Shown piece after piece: positions 52,001 through 57,934 of a DNA stretch of 64,000 bases; the stretch's first letter is position 1, and every line of letters starts with the position of its first letter. The position numbers were made by a program, and so were the translations under genes. This DNA is from Ischnura elegans. Taxonomy: Eukaryota > Arthropoda > Insecta > Odonata > Coenagrionidae. The stretch lies in the NCBI RefSeq assembly GCF_921293095.1, contig NW_025791658.1, forward strand, positions 4,588,001 through 4,652,000, given 5' to 3'. The notes below the pieces were generated by a model. That model saw only the letters and a program-made list of their open reading frames with translations. It had not been told where the DNA came from and did no database searches.

Positions 52001-54482
52001 GAGGGAGAAGTGGACAAGTATAAGGCTCGCCTGGTAGCTAAGGGTTTCTCTCAGCGTTATGGTATTGATTATCTTGACACTTTTGCTCCTGTGGTGAGAC
52101 ATGATACCTTACGATTGTGTTTTTCAATTGCTGTTGCTCATGGTTTGCATGTACATCACTTGGATGTTTCCACAGCCTTTTTGAATGGTTCACTAAGTGA
52201 AGACATTTTCATGTACCAACCGGAAGGTTTTGTTTCAGATGCAAGTAAAGTGTATAAGTTAAAGAAGGCCATTTATGGCCTGAAACAGGCTTCGCGTTCC
52301 TGGTATGAGAGAATGGATGAAGTCGTATTAAGTGTTGGTTTTAAGAAATCTCAACATGAGCCTTGTGTTTATTTTTGGAGAGATGGTGCATCCATGGTTA
52401 TAATATGTGTTTATGTTGATGACTTTTTTGTATTCTTTAATGATGAAGTTCAAGCTGAGAAACTGAAACAAAAGCTCCACTCTTGTTTTAAGGTAAAAGA
52501 CTTAGGATCAGTCGTGGATTGCCTGGGAATGAGGGTAGAAATGGGTAATGGTAAAGTAAAGTTGAACCAAAAACAGGTAATTTTGAACTTGCTGAGTAAG
52601 GTGGGGATGGCAGAATGTAAATCTGTGTCAACCCCTATGGTTCCTGGCACTCGACTGACCAAGGGTGAATCGATAACGTGTGATAGTGTACCTTACCAAC
52701 AAGTGATTGGAAGTTTACTGTATTTATCAGTGTGTACCAGGCCTGATATATCCTATGCTACCAATTACCTCAGCCAGTTCAACAACTGCTATGGAAATGA
52801 ACACTGGCAGTGTGTGAAAAGAGTGTTAAGGTATTTAAAAGGAACAATTGATGCAGGAATAGAATTCCGAAGGACTGAGAATAATCCGGATGTTTGTGGT
52901 TTTGTTGATGCGTCATTTGCTAATGACGTCAACAGAAAATCAGTGACTGGGTATGTTTTTGTGTCTGCTGGTGGACCAATCTGCTGGGAGAGTAAAAAAC
53001 AAAGTGTAACTGCCTTGTCTTCAACCGAGGCAGAGTATATTGCCATTGACTCTGCAGGTAGGAAGGCCACTTACTTGAAGGGGTTACTCTCTGAGTTATG
53101 TGGTAGGAAGGGGCCAATTCTTTTATGGAATGATAACCAGAGTGCACTAAAATTAGCCTCTGACAATGGATTGCATGCTCGCACTCAGCATATAGAAGTG
53201 AAGTTTCATCACATCAGGGAACTTGTTAAGCATAAGAAGGTTGTCCTCAATTACATGGAATCTGAAAAAATGATTGCCGATGTGTTTACTAAGGCACTTA
53301 ATGTGACTGCACACCGCAAGTGCATTATTCCTCTGGGTATGGTTAATTGTAAAAATGCAATGTAAAGTTGGTAGATTAAGGGAGAGTGTTGTGATTGTTT
53401 TTGTTTGAATATGGCTGGTAATCTCCCAACTATCGTATTACTGTATTCATTTGTTTTTTTGTTCTTCACCGGAAGTTTGTTCTTTTAATAAATTGCAGTT
53501 TCGCCATGTTATTCAACACGTGTGGTCGTGTTCATTTACCACTCCTCCTGAATCTAAAACCATCGTCCCCCCAGTAACTATTTACAACAAATTTCATATA
53601 CTGAATTGATGATGAGTAAAAATGCAAAAGAAAAAATAAATACTCACAAATATAGTCGTCATCATCAGGCACTTCTTCCTCTTTGTAATTCACACGCGCC
53701 AAGCTTCGCTTCGGATAGCGTCTTTCTGGCTTTGCATCCTCTTTCTCTGTTACAGAAATACAGAATACATTATTGACTGCATAAAATACACTACGAAAAA
53801 CACAATTTTATCCTGTTGTACTCATTCAAAATGCAAACGAATGGGCAAGTCTAACTGAGAAATACTCATCCAAACTATTCTAACCTTCCAATCTTGTGAT
53901 ATTAAAAATATTTTCCATGCATAAAAACACATTATTTCATTTCATCAAGATGCATTTCCCTAATTTTTTATGCTATACAATAATATTTACTATACACATA
54001 CTGGTTCTTTTGGTGAGGAGTTTCGATATCTGTTCAAATTTTGAGCTAACAATTTTGGTCACAGCATTGACAATCCTTCGTAATGCAACTGCAACTCTCA
54101 AGCTCCTGCAATATCAACAATACCTTAGTTTTACATTATAAAATAAGACGTCTACATAATAATTATTATTTCTCAATGTTACTGTCACACAAATTCAAAA
54201 TATCCTTCACCTGAAAATTTGCTCATGGTATAGTTACTGTATTAATGAAATACAGAACACGTAAATAGGTACCTTTTAATATCCTCAGTAGTGAATCCCA
54301 AAAATTCCTCTGTTTCCTCATCATTTTCAACAAACTCAACCTGAAAAGATCATTGCCAAAATCATCAGTTTGTGAGACAAAAAGTAGACCATAACAGCAA
54401 CTAATCACTCAGGAGCATAATAAATTACAAAATTATTACTTTCTGGCATTTACGTCCTCTCGATCGGCTCATCGTGATCAAT
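26016..54482 (-). CDS. PRDM9: PRDM9-like histone methyltransferase with C2H2 array (whole gene)
   Basis: Eight coding exons, 962 codons: 54472-54440, 54340-54273, 54105-54002, 53746-53648, 47849-47773, 38783-38583, 32750-32435, 28006-26016. All introns are GT-AG and all phases join without a stop. Domains in order: SSXRD-like [13 protein letters not shown] (residues 79-91); zinc knuckle with C103, C106, C114 and H117; PR/SET about 150-267 with [18 protein letters not shown] and WYGD motifs; a lone C2H2 finger about 460-480; a tandem C2H2 array about 792-956. Known of the family: PRDM9 methylates H3K4 and H3K36 where its fingers bind, and directs meiotic double-strand breaks in many vertebrates. 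Inferred: the same nuclear, germline role here. PRDM11 shares the SET type but lacks a finger array, so PRDM9 is the better match. No KRAB box was found. The introns are heavily invaded by transposons, yet the exons are clean. Confidence 0.88.
26037..26531 (-). repeat. Tandem C2H2 zinc-finger repeats (84-90 bp units) in exon 8
   Basis: Five near-identical fingers of the form KCSxCxKxF...L..H...H and a divergent sixth ([17 protein letters not shown]). Using positions -1, 2, 3 and 6 of the helix, the five read Q-G-N-R, V-F-N-R, Q-F-N-T, L-G-D-K and V-S-S-R on an otherwise shared frame. Two linkers carry an extra Glu-Arg pair (TERER, TGERER) encoded by an expanded CT/GA run, against the usual TGEKP. 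Confidence 0.9.
28007..30351. other. Intron 7 of the PRDM9-like gene, distal part
   Basis: 2.3 kb of AT-rich intron next to the last exon. No transposon ends or coding exons are recognised. Family B begins at its far end. Confidence 0.4.
30353..31013. mobile_element. Family B TIR element, copy 3
   Basis: 661 bases, ends GGGTGGTTTCC and GGAAACTACCC with TA on both sides. Same length as copy 4. In intron 7. Confidence 0.85.
31030..31445 (-). pseudogene. Tigger/pogo transposase N-terminal (HTH) remnant
   Basis: The minus frame encodes [20 protein letters not shown] and [11 protein letters not shown], then after a stop and frameshift [10 protein letters not shown]. The spacing resembles the CENP-B/Tc5-type helix-turn-helix of pogo transposases. 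No catalytic part. Weak match by eye. Confidence 0.4.
31446..32434. other. Intron 7 next to exon 7, nothing recognised
   Basis: AT-rich sequence without supported exons or element ends. Confidence 0.35.
32435..32750 (-). CDS. PRDM9: PRDM9-like exon 7, C-terminal half of PR/SET
   Basis: 316 bases from ATTCCTACAG to a GTAATG donor, phase 0 in and 1 out. It encodes [20 protein letters not shown], then IYYRT and [15 protein letters not shown], almost identical to the vertebrate PRDM9 SET core. The tyrosines of YYRT and WYGD, important for methyl transfer in the family, are present. The open frame reads on past the donor, but that tail is intronic. The donor phase fits exon 8 exactly. Confidence 0.92.
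33040..33330 (-). mobile_element. Gypsy reverse transcriptase fragment
   Basis: The minus-strand frame reads [19 protein letters not shown] sequence, then [18 protein letters not shown] and MDQVLQGL, standard gypsy RT motifs. Only about 70 codons remain and the catalytic YxDD block is missing. It points opposite to the gypsy fragment at 34142, so the two are not one simple copy. Confidence 0.8.
33331..34141. other. Intron 6 between the gypsy fragments
   Basis: No coding or element ends recognised. A self-complementary stretch around CTTCTCGGGATGG / CCTGAGAAGAG lies near 33668-33722. Confidence 0.3.
34142..36575 (+). mobile_element. Gypsy retrotransposon fragment (RNase H and integrase), broken
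   Basis: The plus-strand frame opens in RT/RNase H ([51 protein letters not shown]), then the integrase zinc-binding part and catalytic core ([23 protein letters not shown]). A TGG-to-TGA change makes an in-frame stop at 35057-35059 inside the HHCC region (VW*PNL). The expected catalytic Glu of the NGxAE motif is Asp here. The frame breaks at a hAT insertion and resumes after 36361 with [11 protein letters not shown] and a frameshifted WNRHIDQ. No LTRs found. Dead element in intron 6. Confidence 0.9.
35628..36352 (+). mobile_element. hAT element nested in the gypsy fragment
   Basis: Ends CAGGGGTTCCCAAACTGG and TTTGGGAACCTCTG, flanked by the 8-bp duplication GTCTAGAC (35620-35627, 36353-36360). 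Inside, 35844-36046 encodes the C-terminal hAT dimerisation motif ([16 protein letters not shown], then ESDLRCALS), as in ZBED5/SCAND3-type transposases. It is internally deleted. A G13 run lies near the right end. Confidence 0.93.
36823..37240 (-). mobile_element. LINE 3' end (endonuclease-RT type), truncated
   Basis: On the minus strand the frame reads ...[20 protein letters not shown]... to a stop, then a TGATGATGATGA tail. This is the C-terminus of a non-LTR retrotransposon ORF2. The same family is at 61755-62311. 5' truncation is usual for LINE copies. Confidence 0.8.
37241..38582. other. Intron 6 next to exon 6, mostly plain sequence
   Basis: Begins with a C16 tract (37261-37276). The rest is AT-rich intron without recognised elements or exons. 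Confidence 0.35.
38583..38783 (-). CDS. PRDM9: PRDM9-like exon 6, N-terminal half of PR/SET
   Basis: 201 bases between CTCTAG and GTACAG, phase 0 both ends, 67 codons. It contains [20 protein letters not shown] and a GYCWE end. These match the family pattern AGLGVW...LPLGLHFGPYEG...GYSW. The FGPY tyrosine of the active site is kept. Confidence 0.9.
38784..39611. other. Intron 5 next to exon 6, nothing recognised
   Basis: AT-rich intron with no element ends or coding exons that I can support. Confidence 0.35.
39612..40422. mobile_element. hAT-like MITE with GGGTTCCCACTC ends
   Basis: Ends CGGGGTTCCCACTC and GAGTGGGAACCCTG. Internally AAATTCACGG and TTTTTCCAGGTTTT recur several times. The 8-base flanks are similar but not identical, so the insertion is old. 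Confidence 0.65.
40569..41161 (-). mobile_element. Family C pogo-like MITE, copy 3
   Basis: Reverse copy with CAGTGGAACCTCG at one end and a mutated GTTCCACTG at the other, TA on both sides. 593 bases. In intron 5. Confidence 0.85.
41650..42652. mobile_element. TIR element of unknown superfamily in intron 5
   Basis: Ends TGCCCAGTAAACA and TGTTCACTGGGCA (imperfect inverted copies), about 1.0 kb. Subterminal zones on both sides are full of TGCAGC, CAGCAGT and GCATCAG words. No clear target duplication and no ORF. Confidence 0.5.
43334..43994. mobile_element. Family B TIR element, copy 4
   Basis: 661 bases with GGGTGGTTTCC and GGAAACTACCC ends, TA on both sides. Nested in the hAT element. Confidence 0.85.
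44401..45115. mobile_element. Family E pogo-like MITE
   Basis: Starts CAGATACACTCCCAATTATC and ends GGATAATCGGGAGTCTGCCG, TA on both sides. The word GGATAATC and variants recur near both ends. No transposase; the GC-rich middle gives only chance frames. Confidence 0.75.
45116..46279. other. Interior of the hAT element, no gene seen
   Basis: Contains family F-specific sequence (GGACAAGCATCGCA region near 46155), a GGGCCTCGCTGAAGG duplicate at 45240-45275 and a GA run near 45295. No coding region is supported. Confidence 0.35.
46280..46867 (-). CDS. Unrecognised 195-codon ORF inside the hAT element
   Basis: ATG to stop, 195 codons, same strand as the PRDM9-like gene. I do not recognise the family. 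The product has a mixed globular composition with several Lys-Tyr pairs and cysteines ([15 protein letters not shown]), with no signal peptide, transmembrane run or transposase motif. It is not low-complexity or a repeat shadow. The matching stretch is absent from the shorter family F copy at 8315-8762, so this roughly 750-base block is either cargo, an insertion, or part of the longer ancestral element. No splice sites suggest it is an exon of the host gene. Confidence 0.4.
   Translation of the reverse strand: MIRNIKVYVKQLSSSVEEFDYYGENADQVAKKYVNDLAWGTALPTPSKEDAVTAALVEKDAKAVFTKFISRLYNAEDYKVYTVPAAIQVGDYTDIDNSKYSRHVNTRLLLYPGCKKYLKCKDYLLKDANAAYKDIWVMLKDSGSVRCLPSLYIGCIPPDSVDALNICNFLKVSVRYKVSYVIKFSFCGRNIENHL
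47480..47746. repeat. Short DNA repeat with GCCGACT / AGTCGGC ends
   Basis: Starts GCCGACTTAC with a run of seven G, and ends CCATGGAGTCGGCGCC after GGGCCCCCTC. The ends are imperfect inverted copies. Probably a non-autonomous DNA element. It lies 27 bases from exon 5. Confidence 0.35.
47773..47849 (-). CDS. PRDM9: PRDM9-like exon 5, zinc knuckle
   Basis: 77 bases between CATTGAACAG and GTAATG, phase 1 in and 0 out. It encodes [18 protein letters not shown], the C-x2-C-x7-C-x2-H knuckle that precedes the SET domain in PRDM9. It aligns residue for residue with the family's YCEMCQ...C..HGP. Confidence 0.88.
48234..48306 (-). tRNA. tRNA-like sequence, left arm (tRNA-derived)
   Basis: 73 bases fold as a cloverleaf with T8-A9, a GG-containing D loop and a perfect B box (GGTTCGAATCC). 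The acceptor stem has a mismatch at pair 5-68 and the anticodon stem has one mismatch. By position the anticodon would be GGA, but base 33 is C instead of T and there is no long serine variable arm. Probably a retired or SINE-type tRNA, not a translating one. Confidence 0.4.
48357..48429 (+). tRNA. tRNA-like sequence, right arm (tRNA-derived)
   Basis: Inverted copy of the left arm. Here the anticodon stem pairs fully (CTCGA/TCGAG), but the T stem has an A for G change. It shares C33 and the acceptor mismatch, so both arms descend from the same altered tRNA. Confidence 0.4.
49104..49306 (+). repeat. Copia 5' LTR
   Basis: 203 bases from TGTTGTGATTG to TTTACAACA. AATAAA occurs inside (CTTTTAATAAATTGC), the likely polyadenylation signal. 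No clear TATA box. Confidence 0.95.
49388..53365 (+). CDS. Copia gag-pol polyprotein
   Basis: One open frame; the first ATG is at 49388, giving 1325 codons (the frame is open a little upstream with no ATG). Order: gag ([12 protein letters not shown]), zinc knuckle [14 protein letters not shown] (about 225-238), aspartic protease [12 protein letters not shown] (about 282), GAG-pre-integrase HQRMGHL, integrase with HSDLCDFG and RSDNGTEF (about 542), reverse transcriptase with [10 protein letters not shown] and YVDDFF (about 1008), then RNase H with SSTEAEYIA and NQSALKLA. Integrase before RT is the copia order. All catalytic motifs are present and there is no stop or frameshift, so it may be active. 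Confidence 0.96.
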   Translation: MQESQVTSQAYGFEKLVGRENYYDWSFAMTNYLRRNGLWSCVQGSDNGEGKERRDEKALADICLMVQPVVYPHVRPAKTAKDAWNALSKAYEDKGKWRYVSLLRSMCQMRLEKFETMDTYISEVIMLAHKLEGIGEPMAENFVAAMLLQGLPNSYDNLVMAITSGENVLNLDRVKTILLDESYRKSVSAGQNASVPETTALYSKGKKYNSSTMAGSSSVVKAWKCWNCGEKGHLKTQCPQSQKKRDPNENRAEVKGEKKGENRKPLRSLLCALSAASCDSDWFVDSGASVHMSPHEDRMHDYCRDVDGHIEITVGNNGKLKSRGVGSVNLNVSDHICELKHVVHVPGLKENLISVSQVADKGITVVYDKKGCKMYDDDFVCNGTELATASRTSNGLYRLDVKSKQAFVCNINDYELWHQRMGHLGMQNMILLRDKLSDCIDFKYEPADDCNACVLGKQHRNPFPKEGGTRADEVLGLVHSDLCDFGSNVKSWSGSRYILTLIDDFSRRTTVYFLKSKSETKQRVIDFVNMAENVTGKRLKIFRSDNGTEFLSDELQNFFKSRGITHQRTVRYTPQQNGVAERLNRTILEKVRCMLFHAGSPKQMWAEAANTAVYLLNRSPHRSVPDNVPEVLWSGKKVSYDQLKVFGSDAYALIPEEIRGDKLNPRSKKMVFVGYSSASKGYRLFNPENPREILVARDVKFIENSFTAIKAIGKGKKGSFSMPVPVNLDDDLPFTSVCNVSDDVHCQSETNANVNHIHGAENDIENLSFADANEVQINPGNNVDEGERRYPMRERQRKEFPGFELYLACDEKVEPTSVTEALNGTDKIHWKEAMEREISSFQENDVWDLVDRPKGGNIVQCKWVFKLKRNGEGEVDKYKARLVAKGFSQRYGIDYLDTFAPVVRHDTLRLCFSIAVAHGLHVHHLDVSTAFLNGSLSEDIFMYQPEGFVSDASKVYKLKKAIYGLKQASRSWYERMDEVVLSVGFKKSQHEPCVYFWRDGASMVIICVYVDDFFVFFNDEVQAEKLKQKLHSCFKVKDLGSVVDCLGMRVEMGNGKVKLNQKQVILNLLSKVGMAECKSVSTPMVPGTRLTKGESITCDSVPYQQVIGSLLYLSVCTRPDISYATNYLSQFNNCYGNEHWQCVKRVLRYLKGTIDAGIEFRRTENNPDVCGFVDASFANDVNRKSVTGYVFVSAGGPICWESKKQSVTALSSTEAEYIAIDSAGRKATYLKGLLSELCGRKGPILLWNDNQSALKLASDNGLHARTQHIEVKFHHIRELVKHKKVVLNYMESEKMIADVFTKALNVTAHRKCIIPLGMVNCKNAM
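53387..53589 (+). repeat. Copia 3' LTR
   Basis: Same 203 bases as the 5' LTR; no difference seen by eye. It starts directly after the polypurine run. Confidence 0.95.
53648..53746 (-). CDS. PRDM9: PRDM9-like exon 4, SSXRD-like motif
   Basis: 99 bases between CTGTAACAG and GTGAGTA, phase 1 both ends. It encodes [17 protein letters not shown] followed by a DDDDYI stretch. Vertebrate PRDM9 has a matching YSLRERK...YKE...DDDYL segment just before its zinc knuckle. The copia element sits in the next intron, 59 bases away. Confidence 0.85.
54002..54105 (-). CDS. PRDM9: PRDM9-like exon 3, basic helix-prone segment
   Basis: 104 bases between TGATATTGCAG and GTATGTG. Phase 2 in and phase 1 out, exactly what exons 2 and 4 require. 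It encodes a basic, hydrophobic-alternating segment ([16 protein letters not shown] inside) with no named domain. The exon was found from the phase constraint, then supported by its good splice sites. Confidence 0.6.
54273..54340 (-). CDS. PRDM9: PRDM9-like exon 2, acidic N-terminus
   Basis: 68 bases between CAG and GTACCT, phase 0 in and phase 2 out. It encodes an acidic stretch containing [17 protein letters not shown] do not recognise a named domain; it is not a KRAB box. Confidence 0.6.
54440..54482 (-). CDS. PRDM9: PRDM9-like exon 1, start codon
   Basis: The acceptor is TTTCTACTTCAG with a pyrimidine run. The exon holds the ATG at 54472 and 11 codons ([11 protein letters not shown]), then GTAATA. 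Phase 0 out. It is short and basic. A start further upstream would need an exon I did not find. Confidence 0.6.
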
Positions 54483-54709
54483 CTGAAGTAGAAAGAGTTG
54501 AGGATTAAAAAAAAAACAAGTTAATGTTCACTACAGAAAAAGTTACTTCATTCATGCATTTAGAATGTGTTGTAATATTAATTGCATCACAATTACATAA
54601 CCAATGACATTACTGAACACTTTAGCATCAATAATACAGGCATCATTTTAATAAGAGTGAAGAGAACCAAACAAAATCATTTTGATTGGATTAATGCACA
54701 TGTACTTAC

Positions 54710-54840
54710 CAAATAAAAAGCACTTTCCGTACACTGAAAGAATGGGCTACTTTACAAGTAGCAACCACTCTTCTCTGATGCAGCTTTCCACAATAATGCC
54801 CAGAGATAGGCAAGAATAGCCACGCATCTGGTAGGTGGAG
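54710..54840 (-). other. Putative 5' UTR exon of the PRDM9-like gene
   Basis: On the minus strand the sequence ends in TATTTG followed by GTAAGTAC, a strong donor at 54710. Joined to the acceptor before 54482, the last base of this exon makes a TGA in frame just upstream of the ATG at 54472. That supports this ATG as the start. The 5' limit is unknown; a pyrimidine-rich stretch ending in CAG lies just inside, so the exon could be as short as 24 bases. Confidence 0.45.
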
Positions 54841-56051
54841 AATACTACATGATTTAAAAATTTTATGCATTGATAAAGATATTTAAAGTCTTGGTAATGT
54901 TTCACTTAATTTTATTATTAGAGCTAGCATTTACAAAATTTTATATTGTATTAATCATCATATTCAAGAACAGACGATAAGACATCATGAAATATGATCT
55001 TGACATAGAGGCACGTTGCTATACCATCATAATGTAATGCGATCGGGCTCTGATACTGACGAGGTTCCAGACTATTCATAAAAGATAATTATATTAACAT
55101 GGAATTGGAGCACAACAATATTTAAGGTGAAACTTAAGAATAAACACCATACGAAGTACTGGCTCGAAGACTGAAGTCGAACTCCCCGGGGAGTGGATAT
55201 GGTTAACAAGATATCAGTTTTTTCAAAATAAATGCTTTAAAATATTAGCGTAAATTGCTCGTAGGTATGCGATTAAACAGTTGGATTCCTACTTCTTAAA
55301 GATACGTTACGACGACGACGATTCTCAAATTTCGTTCGGGAATATAAACTCGGAGGAGGTCCAGCTTCCGCTGAGATTTGCCACCTCTTCACCATGAATG
55401 AATGCGCATTTACTCAAACAAAGAAGGCAAATGGCACGACGAGAGTATAGGCACCAATGTAATTTAAATACTTCCACGTTATTAATAACATATGACACTC
55501 AGTAGATACAATTAAAATTTCACGAAAACCGTCAAAGCGGGGTAGGGTTCAGCAATACCCTCAAGTCATTCATCCCGCGATACTTAGTTTTCATGATTGG
55601 CTCTTCGGCGTTCATTAATAACTTTTAAGAAAAAATCATTTTTATACTGGAATTGTTCCACAGACAATTGCTTACTACAAATTAACCAACTTCTGCGAAA
55701 GTCACACAATGGCGGCATATGCTATTTGAATTGTTAGTAACTTCTGTTTGAAATAACCAACTGTTTCCTAGGTTACGCGCTACAAACCGCCCCGTTTGAG
55801 CTTCGCGACAGTGTTTTGTCAATTCGTTGACGCGCATTACTTGAATAGCTGATTAAACGGTTCAAAATAGATAAACGAAGTAGCTGCTGTGTATAACGAT
55901 AATTCTGCTTCCTCCTACTACCGTAATGCCTTTTATTAAATGCATTATCTGTTACATGCAGATTCAATCCTTTCATGGTCCGTGTATAATGTCTGGCACG
56001 TAAAAGTTAATTATTATTTTTCCTCTTCTATTCTTGACCTTGTTTAATACA
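54711..56051. other. Upstream region of the PRDM9-like gene, no further gene seen
   Basis: This 1.3 kb lies between the 5' UTR exon and the Penelope-like element. It is AT-rich and has no convincing coding exon on either strand. A more GC-rich patch near 55780-55850 could be the promoter, but I see no TATA box or other decisive motif. An upstream KRAB-type exon was looked for and not recognised. Confidence 0.3.
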
Positions 56052-56093
56052 TTTTATGATATTTCTTGGAGTTAAGGTCAATGTAAAACAAGT

Positions 56094-56138
56094 TATAGCC
56101 AACGTTTCGATTTATCTAAAATCATCCTCAGGGCTATG
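56094..56138 (-). ncRNA. Hammerhead ribozyme-like motif at the Penelope terminus
   Basis: On the minus strand: stem I ATAGCC pairs with GGCTAT, core CTGAGGA (fits CUGANGA), stem II GATTT/AAATC with a TAGAT loop, then GAAAC and GTT as the cut site. Very short stem III, as described for Penelope-type hammerheads. Confidence 0.7.
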
Positions 56139-56244
56139 AAAGAGAAAACATGAACAATATAAAATAAAAAGATGACAACGATATACAATATTTTTACATA
56201 AAAATGTTACGATCGCGTTTTTTATACAGTAATAAAATTTAAAG

Positions 56245-56249
<5 letters not shown>

Positions 56250-56302
<53 letters not shown>

Positions 56303-56303
56303 C
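56250..56303. repeat. (CA)n(TA)n microsatellite
   Basis: About 15 CA units followed by about 11 TA units. Confidence 0.9.
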
Positions 56304-56554
56304 ACTTCGAAATGTTCCTCGGCGAGGTAAATATCATTAAAAAAAACCCTAGGATGGGCAGTAACAGAACACACAATAAAGAATAGAAACTCAAACTCAC
56401 TAAATAACTAAATTTTCGGTGGCATTACCACCTTCCTCGGAGTTAGGTGGAAGACTGTAGGTAGAGGGTAAAGGATAGCTGAGGGAAGGGGAAATAGAGG
56501 GGAGGTAGGGTCCAAAGAGGGGGGGGAAAGAAGTGGGTTGAGGCAATTAAGGGA

Positions 56555-57889
56555 TTAGCGGTGGATGTTTAAGCCGGGAGGAAGAAATGCTTTGAATAGC
56601 CAAATGTAACTTAATTCAATAGAATTAAGTTTGAGTGGGTGGTCTGTGGGGGGAAGGGAGGCTAAAACTGAAACATTGTAGCAATCATTGAAATGACGCT
56701 GATGAGCGGCCGCATGTTTCGCCACCGGGAAGGATGCAAAGTCAGAGGAAGAGCAAGATGCTCTGTGGTTATTGATTCTAAGGTTAAGGGGAGTTGATGA
56801 TTTGCCTATATAAAAGGAGGGACAGTGCTTGCATTGAATAAGGTAAACTACATTTTTTGAAGTACAGGAGGCCGCAGGAGGTGGTGGTAGGTAGGAGACG
56901 AGATGACTGGGGATAGAAGGAGGGGTAAAAATTGGGCAGGTCTTACATCTAGGACGACCGCAGGGCGAAGGTGTGCTGATGGGAGTAGTGGGTGACTTCT
57001 GTAAGGGGTTAGTTGAGCGGAATAAATTTAAAAGGTTTGCAGGTCGTCTGAATGTGACAATAGGGGGTTTGGCAAAAAGATTGGCTGTCGCCTTGTTGTT
57101 TTTTAGAATAGGGAAGAGGTCTTTAAGGATAGATTGCAGGGATTGTATTCCAGGAAAGTAAGTGGTGCAGAGGGAAAGGTCTCGTGGTTTGATTCTATTG
57201 CACGGTTCTGGGGGGCATTTGTGTTTGAGAATTTTTTTACGTAGGAGGGACTCTGGGTAGCCTCTCTGGAGGAGGGAACGGTGAAGGTTGTGAAGAAAAT
57301 TATTTAAGGCATCAGGATTATTACAGATACGGTGGCCTCGAATGGAAAGGGAATAGGGAAGGGAGCGTTTAGAGTGGGAAGGATGACAACTGCTGAAATG
57401 AAGGTACTGCTGCTTATTCGTGGGTTTTACATGGACAGAGGTGAGAAATTTGTTGTTGACAATAGAGATATTGACATCAAGGAAGGTAATCTGGGAATTA
57501 GAAATGGCTGAGGTGAAAGAAAGAGAGGATGAGGAATTGAGAGTAGCAATAAAATTTTCGAGGGAATCATTACCATGTGGCCATAGGAGGAATATGTCAT
57601 CAATAAATCTGAGCCAAAGGAGGGGTTTCAATGGATATTGGGAAAGGAAAATTTGTTCAAAGTGGCCTAGGTAGAGGTTTGCGTAGGAGGGACTGAATCT
57701 ACTACCCATTGAGCAACCTTTGATCTGTAAATAATGCTTATTATTAAATGAGAACGAATTGTGCGTTAGGACGATATTAGTTAGGTCTAGGAGGAAGTCG
57801 GTGCTAGGGGTATGAGGAGTTGGGCGTTGGGAAAGGAAGTGGCGGAGGGAGGAAAGACCTTCAGAATGAGGAATTCTGTTACTGCCCAT
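56555..57889 (-). CDS. Penelope-like RT with GIY-YIG endonuclease, N-terminally truncated
   Basis: 444 codons. RT palm motifs: QIKGCSMGSRFSPSYANLYL and WLRFIDDIFLLW (the catalytic FIDD pair at about residue 94). After a linker comes the GIY-YIG nuclease: NVVYLIQCKHCPSFYIGKS and LNLRINNHRAS. The family order is RT then GIY-YIG, as here. The N-terminal RT third is missing; no stop inside. Such elements retrotranspose and cut target DNA with GIY-YIG. Confidence 0.9.
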   Translation of the reverse strand: MGSNRIPHSEGLSSLRHFLSQRPTPHTPSTDFLLDLTNIVLTHNSFSFNNKHYLQIKGCSMGSRFSPSYANLYLGHFEQIFLSQYPLKPLLWLRFIDDIFLLWPHGNDSLENFIATLNSSSSLSFTSAISNSQITFLDVNISIVNNKFLTSVHVKPTNKQQYLHFSSCHPSHSKRSLPYSLSIRGHRICNNPDALNNFLHNLHRSLLQRGYPESLLRKKILKHKCPPEPCNRIKPRDLSLCTTYFPGIQSLQSILKDLFPILKNNKATANLFAKPPIVTFRRPANLLNLFRSTNPLQKSPTTPISTPSPCGRPRCKTCPIFTPPSIPSHLVSYLPPPPAASCTSKNVVYLIQCKHCPSFYIGKSSTPLNLRINNHRASCSSSDFASFPVAKHAAAHQRHFNDCYNVSVLASLPPTDHPLKLNSIELSYIWLFKAFLPPGLNIHR

Positions 57890-57934
57890 CCTAGGGTTTT
57901 TTTATGATATATATATATATATATATATATATAA

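Larger units (their letters stand above)
49104..53589 (+). mobile_element. Full-length Ty1/copia retrotransposon with identical LTRs
   Basis: Two 203-base LTRs (49104-49306 and 53387-53589), each TG...CA, look identical base for base. The element is flanked by the 5-bp duplication AATTT (49099-49103 and 53590-53594). Right after the 5' LTR, GGTTATGGGCCC fits the copia primer site for an initiator-Met tRNA. A purine run (GATTAAGGGAGAG) precedes the 3' LTR. It lies in intron 4 of the PRDM9-like gene, opposite to the gene. Identical LTRs and an open polyprotein mean a recent insertion. Confidence 0.97.
56074..57900 (-). mobile_element. Penelope-like element, 5' truncated
   Basis: Minus-strand RT plus GIY-YIG protein, followed downstream by a hammerhead-like terminus. 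The block AACCCTAGGATGGGCAGTAA stands at both edges (about 56348 and inverted at 57893), giving a terminal inverted repeat. A (CA)n(TA)n run lies at 56250-56303. Confidence 0.85.

Noticed and set aside
54223..54408. Alternative frame through exon 2 (61 codons)
   Set aside because: It would need a different phase and does not join exon 3 to exon 4. The chosen frame joins all exons.
57420..57674. 84-codon plus-strand ORF
   Set aside because: Antisense shadow of the Penelope-like RT.
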